Part shown: positions 13,367 to 25,070 of the stretch, piece after piece
Layout of the letters: the number at the start of each line of letters is the position of its first letter
How positions within the stretch are numbered: position 1 is the first letter of the stretch
Assembly: GCF_001649575.2 (NCBI RefSeq)
Contig: NC_051449.1
Span: forward strand, 14,015,775 to 14,079,774
Direction: 5' to 3'
Length of the DNA stretch: 64,000 bases
Source of the DNA: Kryptolebias marmoratus
Taxonomy: Eukaryota; Chordata; Actinopteri; Cyprinodontiformes; Rivulidae
The notes under the pieces: generated by a model
Database searches by the model: none
What the model was told of the DNA's origin: nothing
Seen by the model: only the letters and a program-made list of their open reading frames with translations
Translations under genes and position numbers: made by a program

Positions 13367-16300
13367 CTAATTGTTGTTACTGTTGCTGTTGTGTGCTTCA
13401 GACATCATGAGCTTGCTCTCGGCCTGTTCAGACCTCGCTGTGGTCTGTGCAGCCTCCTCCTCGTAAATCCTCCGGGTCTGACTCTTTTTCGTCCAGGGCA
13501 GAGAGGGGTAGGCTTCATAAAAGATCCAGGCTAAAAGGGCAGTAAGACCAATGACGAGGAGAGCAACTGCAGCCCGCAGGCCAGCCACAGACGGGCAGTC
13601 GGTCTGAGCCCGAGTGGCAGGAGTCAGACTGTCGTTGCCCGAGCCTGGTGATTCGATGCGGACCTCGTAATCGACCACAGCGGTTGTAAATTCCCCAGCT
13701 TCGGAGTGCTCCACAGACGAACAGCGGTAGTGACCGGAATCATCCGCGGTAGCGTTCAAAATAACCAGCTCATCGGGAAGAATCTGCAGACGAGGCGAGG
13801 ATGCGAAGACTTTCCCCCTCCGCTCCCATCTGCCTTTCCCCAGGTTCGAAGGTGAAAGACAGCTGAGTTGAAGTTTATCACCTGGCCGGCCGGACAGGCC
13901 CACGGACTTAACAGAAGCTGTAATCAAAACAAAGAGTTTAATTTACCAACCGACAACGGGCTGCTTTAAAAGCTCGCAAACCCAGCAGCCTGATTAAAAA
14001 AAAAAATCAACATCAATGCACACTGACGACGTGCACAGCTACACACTGACTCACCAGAACCAGTACAAAGAGAGGCATCTCCTTCTGTCACACTTTGGAT
14101 TAGCTTTCTAAAAAACAAAAGAAGTAAACAAAAGTGTAAAAGGAGCCGTTATGAACTCTGCTTCCTCTGCACAGCTGCTGCCTACCTTGGAGAGCTGGAA
14201 ACGGAAACGCATTTCTCCTCGGTACTGTCCCAGCCGCAGTACGGATCTCTGGCTAAAACACAGTCCACGCAGGACGAGGACCTCTCACAGCTGGCGAGGG
14301 GAATCTGAGCTGCTCCAGAGTCGGCGCCTGCATAAATCTGACCCTGCGCACGGCCACAAACATGGAGCAAAACAAACAAATTAAAAAAAAAAACAAAACA
14401 GTGACGTGCCGTACATCAGACAGTTGACTTCAAAGTCACCGAGTAGTTTCAAATTACCTTGGCATTCGAAAGTGTGACGATCTTGATTGGCTGAGGCGGC
14501 TGGAAGATTTCTACTTCTTCGATGTTGAACGTCTCCTTACCGGAGTTTACAGCTTTCAGCATCGTACCTTTCTCTGTTTAGATAAAACAGCACATGTCTG
14601 GTCTAAGGCTCAAACGGTGAAATGAAAAGGACAAGCGAGTTAGAAATGAGACGTACTGACGAAACGTTAAACACACACACACACACCTGTGGCTATAAAC
14701 ATGACGTGGTACTTGTGTCCGTCTGCAGCTTGCACTTGGTCGACTACGATTCGCGTGAATGAAGCCCCCCTTCGTAGCAGCAGGGGTCTCCCTTCGATTG
14801 GCTCGACAGCCTGGTCCAAGAGGGGCCTATCTTTGATAAACTGAAGGGTCTGGTCCGGGAGGTACCGGCTCTCTTTTATGCCCAAGTTGCGAGCCTCATT
14901 GTTTATACACTGATGAAGAAGGAAAAGAAGGCACAACGGAGTCAAGTCTTCCTGCTGAGCCTTGTTTAAAAAAAAAACAGCCCAATCTGAAAACAGAGCA
15001 GACTCACAGCTCCAGGCCGAGGGACAGGGACCCTTCCGTTATACATCACCCACTTAACATAAGAGGTTTCTACAGAAACTGGGGTCTTGTACTTCCCCTG
15101 TGAAAACACTTTGCTGATGTCAGACATTTTGTATGCACAAACTGCAGACAGATCCGAAGACTCCCTGAAACACACAAACTGCAACACTTAGCCACCCTAA
15201 ATGCTAAAGATATTCAAGTGTTAAAATCCTCCTCTACTGAGTGCGTTTCTGGCCAAAACGTACAACTGCGGCGTGAAGACGGCAAAGAAAACACAGCTCT
15301 CCCAGTTCAGCGTGGCGTCACACCAGAGGTACGAGTCCTGGATGAGGTAAGGCAGCTTGGAGTTCAGCACTGGGCAATCTATTCTGGTCTTAAGGAAGGA
15401 TGTCCACTTAGTTTGCAAAGTCCTCTCACCTCCACGATCCCCCTATAGGCACAGACAAAAGAAAAAGACCATTATGCTGCTCGGAAAAATTACAAAAGAC
15501 AAGGGGGGGGGGAGGGGGGCATAATCAAGCAGCAGGAAAGGGAAGAACTAGTGCAGCAGAGGAAGTGCTCGGCTGCGTGTTATTGTCACCGACCTTGCAC
15601 ACACGGGCCACACGAGGGACCACCACCTTGCTGTAGCTGTCGAACTCCACAGCTGTCTCACTGAAGAAGAGGTACACCTTGTCATCATCCCCGTCCTTGC
15701 TGTGCTGACCCTCAGGCACCAAAGTCATGGACACAAAGTTGGGCTCTGGCATAAAAAAAAAAAAAAAAAAGAAATAGAGCAAATCATTGACGTAAAACAG
15801 CTCCGGCTGAAAAGCATAAAAGTTCCGTGTTTACCATAAAGCCAGGAGCTTTTGAACTCTGTGCGCATCTGGTCGCTGCGAATCAGGATGGGCTCAGAGC
15901 CGAGGAAGTTCATCGAAGTGGCCGAGTAGAGCTGGTCATCTGGCAGGAAAAACAAACAAAAAAAAAACCCAACATTGATGCTACTTTATATTATTTGCTG
16001 TTTGTGCTCCTGGAGCCGTGGCTTCTACTCACCAACCATGACGGAGGCATGTCTCTGGAAAGGATCAAATGGGCACTTTCCTTTGCCGTCCTTTTTTGTC
16101 TCCTCGAAAGTTAGACTCTCATTCTTGTAATCCTGACCCAACAAACAAATCGTTTGTTTAAAAATAACATTATTCTGCATGTGCTGGGGATGTTCATTAT
16201 GAAAAAAAAGAACACTCCGACAGAGAGGAAAACAGAACTTATCTCACCAAGTAACCACATTCTGGATCAAAAGCATTGGTTCCACACACGTACATTCGGC

Positions 16301-17553
16301 CATTCTTCATCGTATGCAGGATTCTGATGTAGTTCTTGCACTCTGTCTGTAAATTTAGAAAAACGAGAGCCAGAGAGAGAAAGAGATAATGGTTTTGCTT
16401 ACCGCAAAAACGTTTTCAGGGGTAAAAAGGTTGCAACTCGAATGACCAACCTCTCGGTCCTTTCCTTTGTCTTCACACTCTTTGACCTTTTTTGCAGCAA
16501 CTTCCCACTTAATCTACAAGAGAGACAGTTTTCGTAATGTTTTTTTTTTTGCACGCACATTTGTAGTTACACGTGAAACAGGCAAACTTGTTTTCAGCTT
16601 TTGAATAATTCTATTTTTGAACCTAAACGTGCAGCGAGGAATCAAAGCAAATGTCAAAATGTTTCTGCCAGAATGTCACAAAGTTTAGGACGATGTAAAG
16701 GTTTAGTGAAATTCTGGAGATTGGGGTTGTTTTAAGACGGCAGCAATCCACTTTGGCCTTGACCAGCTCGTCAATCTGGTCAGAATTAAACTCTTTAAGA
16801 CTTCCCTGCAACAGCTAAAGTATTTCTTGGTCATAATCTGTTCAGAGAACCCAACCACAAAAGCCGTGCTTGTATGTGTCAAAGTGGTAATGTTAATAAA
16901 GTTTGTGTTTAAACATTGCAAGCTGGATCTATTCAGATTATCGCTGCCTGATGTAACAGTAATAAATAGTGTTCCAGGTCCTTGTTACCCCGAGGCGAGC
17001 CTGTCAGGCTGCATTTTTTGAAATTACAGTTTGTCTTGATCAGATTGAGGAGCTTGCTTCAGGGCAAAGAGTCTGTCAAAAACAAACAAACTGCACCTCT
17101 GGGCCATAAAGCAATAACACAATGAGGCCGGCACAAAAAATACACGAGGGACCTCTCCAAAACAAAGCTGGCCTTCACTGCACCGTTCATGCAGGTGTTC
17201 TTACCGAAGAGTGTTTCTGGGAGATGTCGCTGAGGTTGAGCGCGAACACCGCCTCCCTGGCGCCCAGCACCAACAGCCCCAGGTCCTCTCTCAGCAGCAT
17301 GGTGGAGTAGTTGAAGACGCCCTCCTCTCGAAACTGGAGGGCATTGTCGCCTAAAGACAGAACATCCCTTTAACTCAGCAGCCGCTCTGCGAGTCAGCTT
17401 CAAAACTTACGCCTTGTGAGCTGGCAGCTGAAAGCCGAGGCAGCACTCACTGTGGTAGGGCACAGACTTGCGGGGGCTCTGTGGCGAGCCTTCCCCGAGC
17501 GTCAAAGCCACGGGCAGCAGGCAAAAGACACCGAGGGACAGCAGCGGCTGCAT
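13367..17553 (-). CDS. Class 4 transmembrane semaphorin, 14 coding exons, complete
   Basis: Coding exons: 17553-17451, 17350-17205, 16513-16451, 16346-16248, 16132-16033, 15939-15835, 15745-15594, 15442-15264, 15164-15008, 14909-14687, 14573-14458, 14343-14186, 14107-14055 and 13917-13367. They total 2205 nt and encode 734 residues, all in phase. Semaphorins are plexin ligands in axon guidance, vessel and immune signalling. A hydrophobic signal peptide (about 1-20, [20 protein letters not shown]) is followed by the sema domain (about 35-490; [63 protein letters not shown]). Then come a PSI domain (about 498-550; [16 protein letters not shown]), one Ig-like domain (Cys about 571 and 617, DDSGHYRC), a membrane helix (about 662-684) and a ~50-residue cytoplasmic tail. 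One Ig domain, a membrane helix and no thrombospondin repeats define class 4. The ending [11 protein letters not shown] is not an obvious PDZ ligand. The subtype is not certain; the fish-specific sema4e is a candidate. The start is the ATG that opens the signal peptide. Confidence 0.93.
16735..16800. repeat. Short dispersed-repeat copy in a semaphorin intron
   Basis: The stretch containing CCACTTTGGCC, CTCGTCAATCTGGTC and AGAATTAAACT resembles the sequence at about 54950-55020 in the same order and orientation. This points to two old copies of one interspersed element. Confidence 0.6.
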
Positions 17554-18388
17554 GGCTCCCTTTGTTCGATCCCGGAGGAATCTGGACTTTATTGTTCCCC
17601 AAACGCTCGCTCGTACGGGGACGAGGCCAGCGGCGGGCGGCATCTACGGCGTGACGAAGTCTGCTCTGCGTGTAGGGCACCGGCCCCTTCACTGGCCCCG
17701 CTCAGCAGGGTGCCCATGGTGAGATGGATGGAACGGGCCGGAGAAACGAAGCCAAGGAGGGCTGAAAGAGAAACGGTTGTATGAGTATCATCGTCGTCAG
17801 TCTGCCGCACAAGAAAAACGGAGAGACAAGAGGTTCAAAACGTGAAACAGCAAAAGGGAAATGGCATAAAACCTGTTTACAGCAGCTGAAAACAAGGTGA
17901 TGGTGGCGTGTTGGAGGGGGACACAGTAAAAAAGAAAATTAAAGCAATCGCCAGAGAGGGTAGAGCGAGCTAAAGTCAGCGCAGCAGTAATTCTGTCAGA
18001 GCCATAGTGATGGTAATGCAGAGCCATAAAAGGCATTCAGCGGGGTGTACTAAAACCATGAGAGACTTACACAAGCTCCACCACAAAGCTGACTCAAGAA
18101 GAGAGCTGCAACAGGAACTGAACAGTGATCTGAGACACCGTCATCATCATCATCACAAACCACATACACCCCAGAAAGAAAAGTGGCACAGGTCCGTGTG
18201 AGCTTCACAGCTCCAGCAGCAGTGAAGCTCACATCTGGCGCATCTGTCCCTGCTGCTGACGGGGCTGCGCGCGCTGTAGGTGTGCACAGGTGACTAAAGA
18301 TGAGCCCCGGCACGTCAGGGAATGCGCGCTCCGAGATTTGTTTTCACATACTTCAGGCGTCTGGGACCAGAGCCAACTTCACTTTAAC

Positions 18389-18389
18389 A

Positions 18390-18421
<32 letters not shown>
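18389..18421. repeat. (CA)n microsatellite
   Basis: A CA dinucleotide run of about 33 bp lies upstream of the semaphorin start. Confidence 0.95.
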
Positions 18422-18422
<1 letters not shown>

Positions 18423-19479
18423 AACCGACTTGAAAAATCAGTAAAACGCAGCCGTGCACAGTTCAGGCGGAAGTTACCTTATTTGTCCGCCCCTCTATTT
18501 TATCAACTAAAAAACTATATTATTCGACGTCATTCGGCTTTAAACACAAACGTAGGCTACTATTTAAAGAAAAAAAGGTTAGCTGAGAGTTGAAAGGTTA
18601 GTTAAGAGTTGTTGCTGTCAGATTTTGAATGACCTACCTGCGGACTGCGGAAGCGCCCATTGAGATAGTCCGCACACCTGCCTGGGGCACTTCTTTTTTC
18701 TTTTTTTTTTATTTAAAGGTTGTCTCTGCAGTAAGAAACGCACAGGACCTCTGATATGTGAAGCAAAGTCCACACAGCCGTGGCTAACCTGGCCCCCCTC
18801 AAATAAGAGAGTCGGTCTTCTCGCTGGAAGGCGCTTCTTCCTTCGGTGAGTCTCCGGCGGGTGGTTCCTAAACACCACCCCCCTCCCGGCGCTCCTGCCC
18901 CGCGGTGAAGGAGGAGGAGTCCTTCCTGCTCCGGCCCGGCTGGCAGTTAGAGGCTTTTGTTTTTGTTTTGTTTGTGCGTGTGTGTGTGTCGTGGAAGCGT
19001 CCCTCCGATCTGATTCGGTCCTGGCGGCTGCTATCAGTCAGCAGAGGGCAGCTGATCCAGGATCAGAGACAGCTCCGGGGCGCGGTAACAAAAGGAGCCC
19101 CCCCCCCTTTTTTTTTATTGTTCTCCGCCTCAGTCTGTCTCAGCACAGGGGAGCTCTTAATGAACCGGAGGGGCTTTTAATTACTCGATTATTGGTTTGT
19201 GTTCCTGCACACGCTCTTTAGAGGTGATGCTGTTGGAATCAAAAAACCTTCTCTTTAAAAATGTTGGAAAATCCATAATTAAAATGAATATAATAAGGCT
19301 GCACGCTGAATGCAAATAATGGGTTAAATGTCAGGCAGTTTTAGGACATTCAAGAAAAGGAAAGAACAAAGTGGACGTATTAGATCTTTCACCAAAAAGC
19401 ATGTTGCTAAAAAAAGAAATCAACCAAAAAGGTTTTTATTAAGTAAATTGTCTGGTAAAATACATAATGTAGTTGTATA

Positions 19480-19620
19480 AGTACCTGGTTTGTACCAGAT
19501 AAGTACCAGCTACTTACCAAGTACATATCTGATACATATGATAAGTGACTGGTAAATACTTGGTACATACCTGGTAATTACTTGGTAAGTATTTGGTACA
19601 TACCTGATACTTACCTGATA
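19480..19620. repeat. Degenerate TACCTGGTA/TACTTGGTA tandem array
   Basis: Units such as TACCTGGT, TACCAGATAAG, TACTTGGTA and TACCTGATA recur about every 10-20 bp over ~140 bp. Several units are near-palindromic (TACCAG/CTGGTA). No coding meaning is seen. Confidence 0.8.
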
Positions 19621-21225
19621 AATAAACATGATCATAGAGAGGATTAGTCTTTAGGAAAGATGATAAAGGGTTAACCTTTTAAGATAGAGTGAGAGTTTTT
19701 TCTGAGAAAAATAAAACTGAAAGAAGTAAACCTTTCATTGAAATTTATTCCAATAAAATAATTAAAGAATCTGGAAAAATAAATAAATAAATAGGCAAAG
19801 TACGTCACAAGAAAACCCAGAACTTGTCCTTCAGCCTCAGGGTAGAAGAAAAAACAAAATCAAGAAGAAAAACCTTGTTTTTTAAACACACAGCAGCTCC
19901 CTTAAGCTCCAAAATCCTTTGGTGTGTCGTTAAAAGGAGAGCCGGGGAGCAATTATGGGGTGAAATCAAACGTTTGCTTCTTTTGATTCTGGGAACGAGA
20001 AGAGACAAGCCACCGATTCACATTAAGACACAACAAATCCATGCAAAACAATTTAATGCCTTCAATATTTATCAAACACTTTTTTTTAAGTAACCAAAAA
20101 GACACAACATATTATGTACAAACATTCAGTAAACTGTTCATTGGAAAAGACACTTATGAGTTAGTTGTTCACAGCTTGATACCCATCTGGAAGGAAGAGA
20201 ACCAAAGACTAAAGTGTCCGATATGAGTGTAGAAACTCTCGATGTTTAAGCACCTTCGGGTCTGTACTCAGGTACATAAGGTGTGACATAATACTGTCAA
20301 AAAAAGTCAGGTTCACTTGGCAACAGAACACAACTCATCAGGCACTTGTGCTTTTTTTCAGTGTGCTGATGAAAACTTCTGTTGCTGCGATGTACGGCTT
20401 TCCCACTGGAGGGCGCCCTCACAAACAGATACAGAACTCCCCTGGTGGGTTTTTAGGCAGGTCTGAGAGAACTATAGGAAGTCTTAGCACCACAAAAATA
20501 GCACATGTACAATAGCAGAGAGCACGTAAACAGGTCAAATATGCATACAGTTACAGTAGTGTGGCACACGAGCTACGTCACAGTCGTTGAATCCACAATA
20601 TATTTACGGGTGTTTATCAGTCACAAGAACTGCTTCCAGTTTCTGTCCAGCTCAGATTTTTTTCCCTCTTAGACTTGTTAGAAGTAGCGGGATGAAAGAG
20701 ATGAAATTCTGAGCTTGTCTGGTCCGTTTCACTGTCAGAGACCATCTCAGGTTGCAGTGTAGATCTCAGAGCAGTCGGATTTGGTTGCTCTTTCAGCTTC
20801 CAGTGTTGCAGCAGAGATTTCAGCGGGTTAGCACCCAGAGTCGGGCTCAGGCAGGGAAACATGGGGCTCCGCTTGTAGTCTGTCCCGTTTTGAGCTGCCA
20901 GTCATATTGATCCCCGTTGACTGGGTTTGGTTGTTGCTCCATAATTCTTTTAGAGGCGACTGGTTGTGGAAGTGGACACAGCACAAGTGGGTCATTGCTC
21001 AACCACGGCAAACGTCAGAGGCAGTTGATGCACAGCAGGTTCATCAGCTACACAATGAGACAAAAAAAGGGGAGGCCAGAACACCCCCCCCCCTAAGACA
21101 AAGTGGTGGTTTTGTCACTCGTTTTCCAACTGAGAAGGCACAGGATGAGCACGCACCGAAGTCGTCTCGTGAAGAAGTGGAACACCAGAGGTCAGGGATG
21201 TTCTAACAGGAGACTCGGCCCGAAG

Positions 21226-24100
21226 TCACTCCTGGCTGGCCCGCCTTTTCTCCAGCGTCATTTTGAGCTCCTCGTTGAGCGCTGCGGAGAGACAACGGAG
21301 CAACACTTAAGCGCTGAAATCACGGTGTGCCGAAGCGGCCGGCACATCCCGTTTTTTTTTTTTTTACTCACTTTGCGAGAGGGGCGAAGGCGAGAGGACC
21401 AGACGCTTCATGGGGTTGGTGGGCGACGCCGGCACCGGTGAGGAGGTCCGGCTGCGTCGGTCCGCGACAGGAGACCTGGACAGAGGGCTGCTGCACCAAC
21501 GATCTGCATGGAGAACGGAAGCGGCGGTCAGTCCCGCCGGCTGTCTCGGCCCGCGTGCCGTTTTACTCACAGAGACGAACCTTGCTTCGGAGGCAGAGCA
21601 GGGGCCTTGGGGAGGGGGCTGGTGGGGGCAGTGTGGAGAATCCGCTCTCCGTTTTCGTCATTGGCAGAAACGTACGCTGACGATAGAAACAAAGGTTGAT
21701 TCGTTCAGCCTCACAGGGCTAAAACAGGCACGGAAAGAAACAAAGAGTTGTATATTTTTTTGTTTCTGCTCACTGATATTTTCCTCATAAGGCTCCTCCA
21801 GCAGGAAAGGCTGCAGAGTGCCTGCTGTCCTCTCCACCAAGGCATCGATGACCTCGTGTAGTGTAGCGCAGGGAATCTGTAGGAGGAAATCCTTCTTTTA
21901 AGGAACTGTAGTCATAACAAAACTTCTAAATTTGGAACGCTCTGATTAAAAAAAGCTACATCTGAATGCTGTTTCATCAGAGAAGGACTCAAACATCAGC
22001 CACAAGTTTTTAAAAAGCTGCTGCTGGAGGAGGATTATCTGGAGTTCCCGTCCAGGTTGAAACGAGGCATTTCAAGCGGGTCAGGTGAGGGTTTTCTATG
22101 AAGGGTTGGCTTTAATGCAACTTTGCACCTTTTGCAGAACATGTAAAAACATACTAAACAGCTAAAATCCCACACAGGTTTGGATCATCTAAAACTAAAG
22201 TTGTTCAAACGTAAACAAAGGGTTAATTTCCCTGAATTTCTCTTTAGAATAAAAGGCGTTTTGACATGTTGAAGATTTAAATCGTCGTTCACTTACAGGG
22301 TTTTCCACATCGATGACATAGCCACCTTGGTCCCTCTGGGTGACTCTGTAATGTCTGAACACTGACCTGGAGTCAGAAGCAGAAACAAGCAGCCTTATAC
22401 GGGACGTTTTGTTGAGCTTTTTGCAGAACAACACTCTGCGGGGGGGTGCTTACCCGTTCAGGTCCTGCCGGGTGGTGACGGCCAGCGAGCACCCGTCTCT
22501 CCCCGGGCGCAGCAACATGTTGCCGCAGTCCGGGTGTCTCTCCAGGAGGACTTCGGCCTCCGTGCGCGACACCGGACGGAAGCATCTGTGGGTCAAAAGC
22601 AAAGCAGCGTGTTAGGCGGGGGTGGGGAAAGCGCTCACCATGCAGACGTGACAGGAAGTGCGATGGCGCCTCGCCGGGACTCACGGTGGGATCTCGCCCA
22701 CTAAAGGAACGGAGAGAGGCGAGGGAGGAGCTCGGGCTGGGTTGCGAGCCCTCCGCCTGGACCTCTCCTTGTCCACCACCTCCTTCAGCATCTGCAGCTG
22801 CCCCGGCAGCAGCGTGAGGCAGGATGGCACGTTCAGCTGCGATGGAACCCGACAGAGAAGATTTGCTTAACAGGAAAGCAGAAAAAGAAGGGGTCACGGT
22901 ACGGGGATGGAGCGAGGCTGACACTCACGTCTACGATGGAGTAGAGGAAGCCTTTCCACAGCTCTCGGGACTCCAAGTTGGGCGCCTGGAAGAGACAAAC
23001 CTGTCAAATCCTCGCGAACGTGTTCGATATTCAGATGTGAGCGCGCAGGCGGGCAGGCGGAGGGGCGCACCGTGAGCTTGGTCTCGCCGTCCTTCATGCG
23101 GAGGATGAGCCGGGCTGCTTCCAGGTTTTTGTCGCGGCTGCTGTCATCCTTCAGGGACACAAACCCACCGAGGTCCAGCTTCTCCATATACTGGTGCACA
23201 CAATACACACAGGATTCAGTGTCAGCACAACGCAAAGGACACACACAAAAGGCTGGCAGTGTGAAACTTACATGGGTGTCCTTGGCATTGTTGAAGAAAT
23301 ATAAGGAGTTGCCACAGAGACAGGTCCACAGCCGCCTGGATGCCTGTCACATACAGATGCACAGAAATACAAGCAAACGCTGCTTTTTTTTCCCACCCCC
23401 CCTTCCTTCCTATGATGGATATTTCCTTCTCTGTCACCCCCCCCCCCCATTCCCTGTCCCAGGAGGATGGTAGTAAGTGAGCCTCAGCTGCTGAATGAAG
23501 CCCCTCTGCACCTGAGCCTTTCTCACATTACAGGTCTGTGCGCGTGAAGATGAGCCTTATATGACTGATGGGTGGGGGGCTTTTCTTATTTATAACCTCA
23601 CCAAAAGACAAGGACAGTTTCACTGGATGTAACTTTCACATTTCGGGAACGGATTTAAAAAAAAAAGCTCAAGCTGTCAGGAGAATATCGCCTCTGAATG
23701 CGGCACGCATTACAAATGTCCTGTTATTCTGACAAACGCTACCTTGCAAGCAGCTCCTGCATGCTTTGCCTTTCATAACAGGAAAAAAGGGAGAAAAAAC
23801 ACCAATTAAATAAATAACCCCCCAGCAGCGCGCGCTCCGTCTCGCCTCGCCCATTCCCTGTACAATAAGGAAGTTGACAAGCTGTTTTGGGGGAGAACGC
23901 ACAGGATCAGCCGGGGAATGGAGCCACGGCACGCGCGCACTGGACACGCGCGCTGCCGGGCCAATAATAATAAAAAAAAATAAACCCACCTTTTCTTTCG
24001 GTCCTCGCTTCTCCAGGTAGCCTTCGTAGTAACAGGGCGGCAGCTGCGCCCGGGGGCTGAGCGAGCCGCAGCGCTGCCTGACGGGGACGACGGCCGCCAT
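21226..24100 (-). CDS. stap2: Signal-transducing adaptor protein 2 (PH-SH2), 11 coding exons
   Basis: Coding exons: 24100-23990, 23343-23272, 23190-23071, 22985-22929, 22836-22685, 22585-22454, 22366-22297, 21876-21774, 21676-21581, 21503-21372 and 21281-21226. They total 1101 nt and encode 366 residues. STAP2 is a cytosolic adaptor in tyrosine-kinase and STAT/NF-kB signalling. The PH domain (about 22-125) opens with PPCYYEGYLEKRGPKEK and contains LWTCLCGNSLYFFNN and MEKLDLGGF, closing with ESRELWKGFLYSIVDV. The SH2 domain (about 171-270) has LLERHPDCGNMLLRPGRDG, where the Arg of MLLRP (about 197) is the expected phosphotyrosine contact, then HYRVTQRDQGGYVIDVENP. A proline-rich stretch (SPLPKAPALPPK) follows, and the C-terminus LNEELKMTLEKRRASQE matches the short coiled end of human STAP2 (403 residues). 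The exon-9 donor is GTTCGT, weaker than a nearby GTGAGT, but only GTTCGT keeps phase. The STAP2-sh3gl1 adjacency fits human 19p13.3. Confidence 0.92.
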
Positions 24101-24429
24101 GAGTGTCGCAGCCCGGGCACCGAGCGAGGACAAAGGGAGAGACAGAGAGAGAGAGACGGATCCGGGGGACTGACACGCCTTCTCCCGATGAGATAGCGCC
24201 GTGGCAGTCATCCAACAGCTGGTGGTCCTGCAGGGGGAGAGGAGGGGGCTGACCACATGAAACAGAGATGGCTGTGGCAAATGTCAGGTGGAGGTGTTTG
24301 GAGAGAAAATCTCAGTTAAATCAGAGCCAGGTGGGGGGTTGTCTCCTAGGAGATAATCCCACGCGCCCCTGTCACGTTCTACATACAAGCAGTCTGGACT
24401 GAACTACTGCAGAAAGTACATTTTGCAGA

Positions 24430-25070
24430 GAGAAGGCTGAAGGCTGAAACCGAGCCTCCTTTAAAGCTAAAAGAAGCACAACACTAGCTAAAAAGGAGCA
24501 AAACAGCTCAAATCTAGAAGAAGCAAAATCCAAGCTAAAACTAGAAAGAAAAAAAATCAATTAAAAGCAAATGGAGGGGAAATGAAAAGCTAAAAGTAGT
24601 TAAAGACGTGCTAAAGCTAAAGGCTAAAAGCTTAAAATAGCAAAAAGCTAGTTAGATGCTAAATACAGATTTAATGCTAGCTAAAAGCAGTAAAAGGTGG
24701 GCTTAAAGTAGCAAAAGGTTAGCTAAAAGTGGCAGAAATTAAGCTAAATGTAGCTCAGTGCTATCTACAAGTGGCAGAATGGTAGCTAAAATAGGGGGAA
24801 TCAGCTAAAGGCAAATGGAGGGGAAATGGGAAGCAAAAAGCAGTTAAAGACTTGCTAAAGCTGAAGTAGCAAACTCTAGCTAACACCTGCAGAAGGCTAG
24901 CTAAAAGCTTAAAATAGCAAAAGGTTAGCTAGATGCTAAATGTGGTTGGATGCTAGCTAAAAGCAGGAAAAGGCTTGCTATAAGCTAAAGTAGCAAAAAG
25001 GTTAGTTAAAAGTGGCAGAAAGGTAGCTAAACACAGCACAATGCTAGCTAAAAGTGGCACAAGAAGACAA
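24430..25070. repeat. Degenerate AGCTAAAAG-type minisatellite array
   Basis: About 640 bp is built from variants of GCTAGCTAAAAG, AGCTAAAAGTAGCAAAAGG and AGCTAAAAGTGGCAGAA. Larger blocks also repeat: AGGGGAAATG, then AAAGCAGTTAAAGAC and TTGCTAAAGC. The unit is not constant, which suggests an old, diverged array upstream of stap2. Confidence 0.88.

Larger units (their letters stand above)
17554..21225. other. Gene-free interval: semaphorin 5' side and stap2 3' side
   Basis: No protein gene is recognised here. The left part (17554 to about 19100) is upstream of the minus-strand semaphorin. It contains CpG-richer DNA near 18820-19090, where its promoter or a noncoding first exon may lie. The right part should include the stap2 3' UTR; a minus-strand AATAAA occurs at 19744-19749. 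The interval also holds a CA tract and a degenerate TACCTGGTA array. Confidence 0.4.

Noticed and set aside
18120..18165. His-rich coding stretch (CATCATCATCATCAC)
   Set aside because: A short trinucleotide run in the semaphorin upstream region; no gene context.
23669..24280. 203-codon minus-strand frame over the stap2 start
   Set aside because: Only 24100-23990 matches the PH domain in its own frame; the rest runs through intron and upstream DNA.
24430..25070. Possible CRISPR-like array
   Set aside because: Units vary in length and sequence, spacers are not unique, and the genome is vertebrate.
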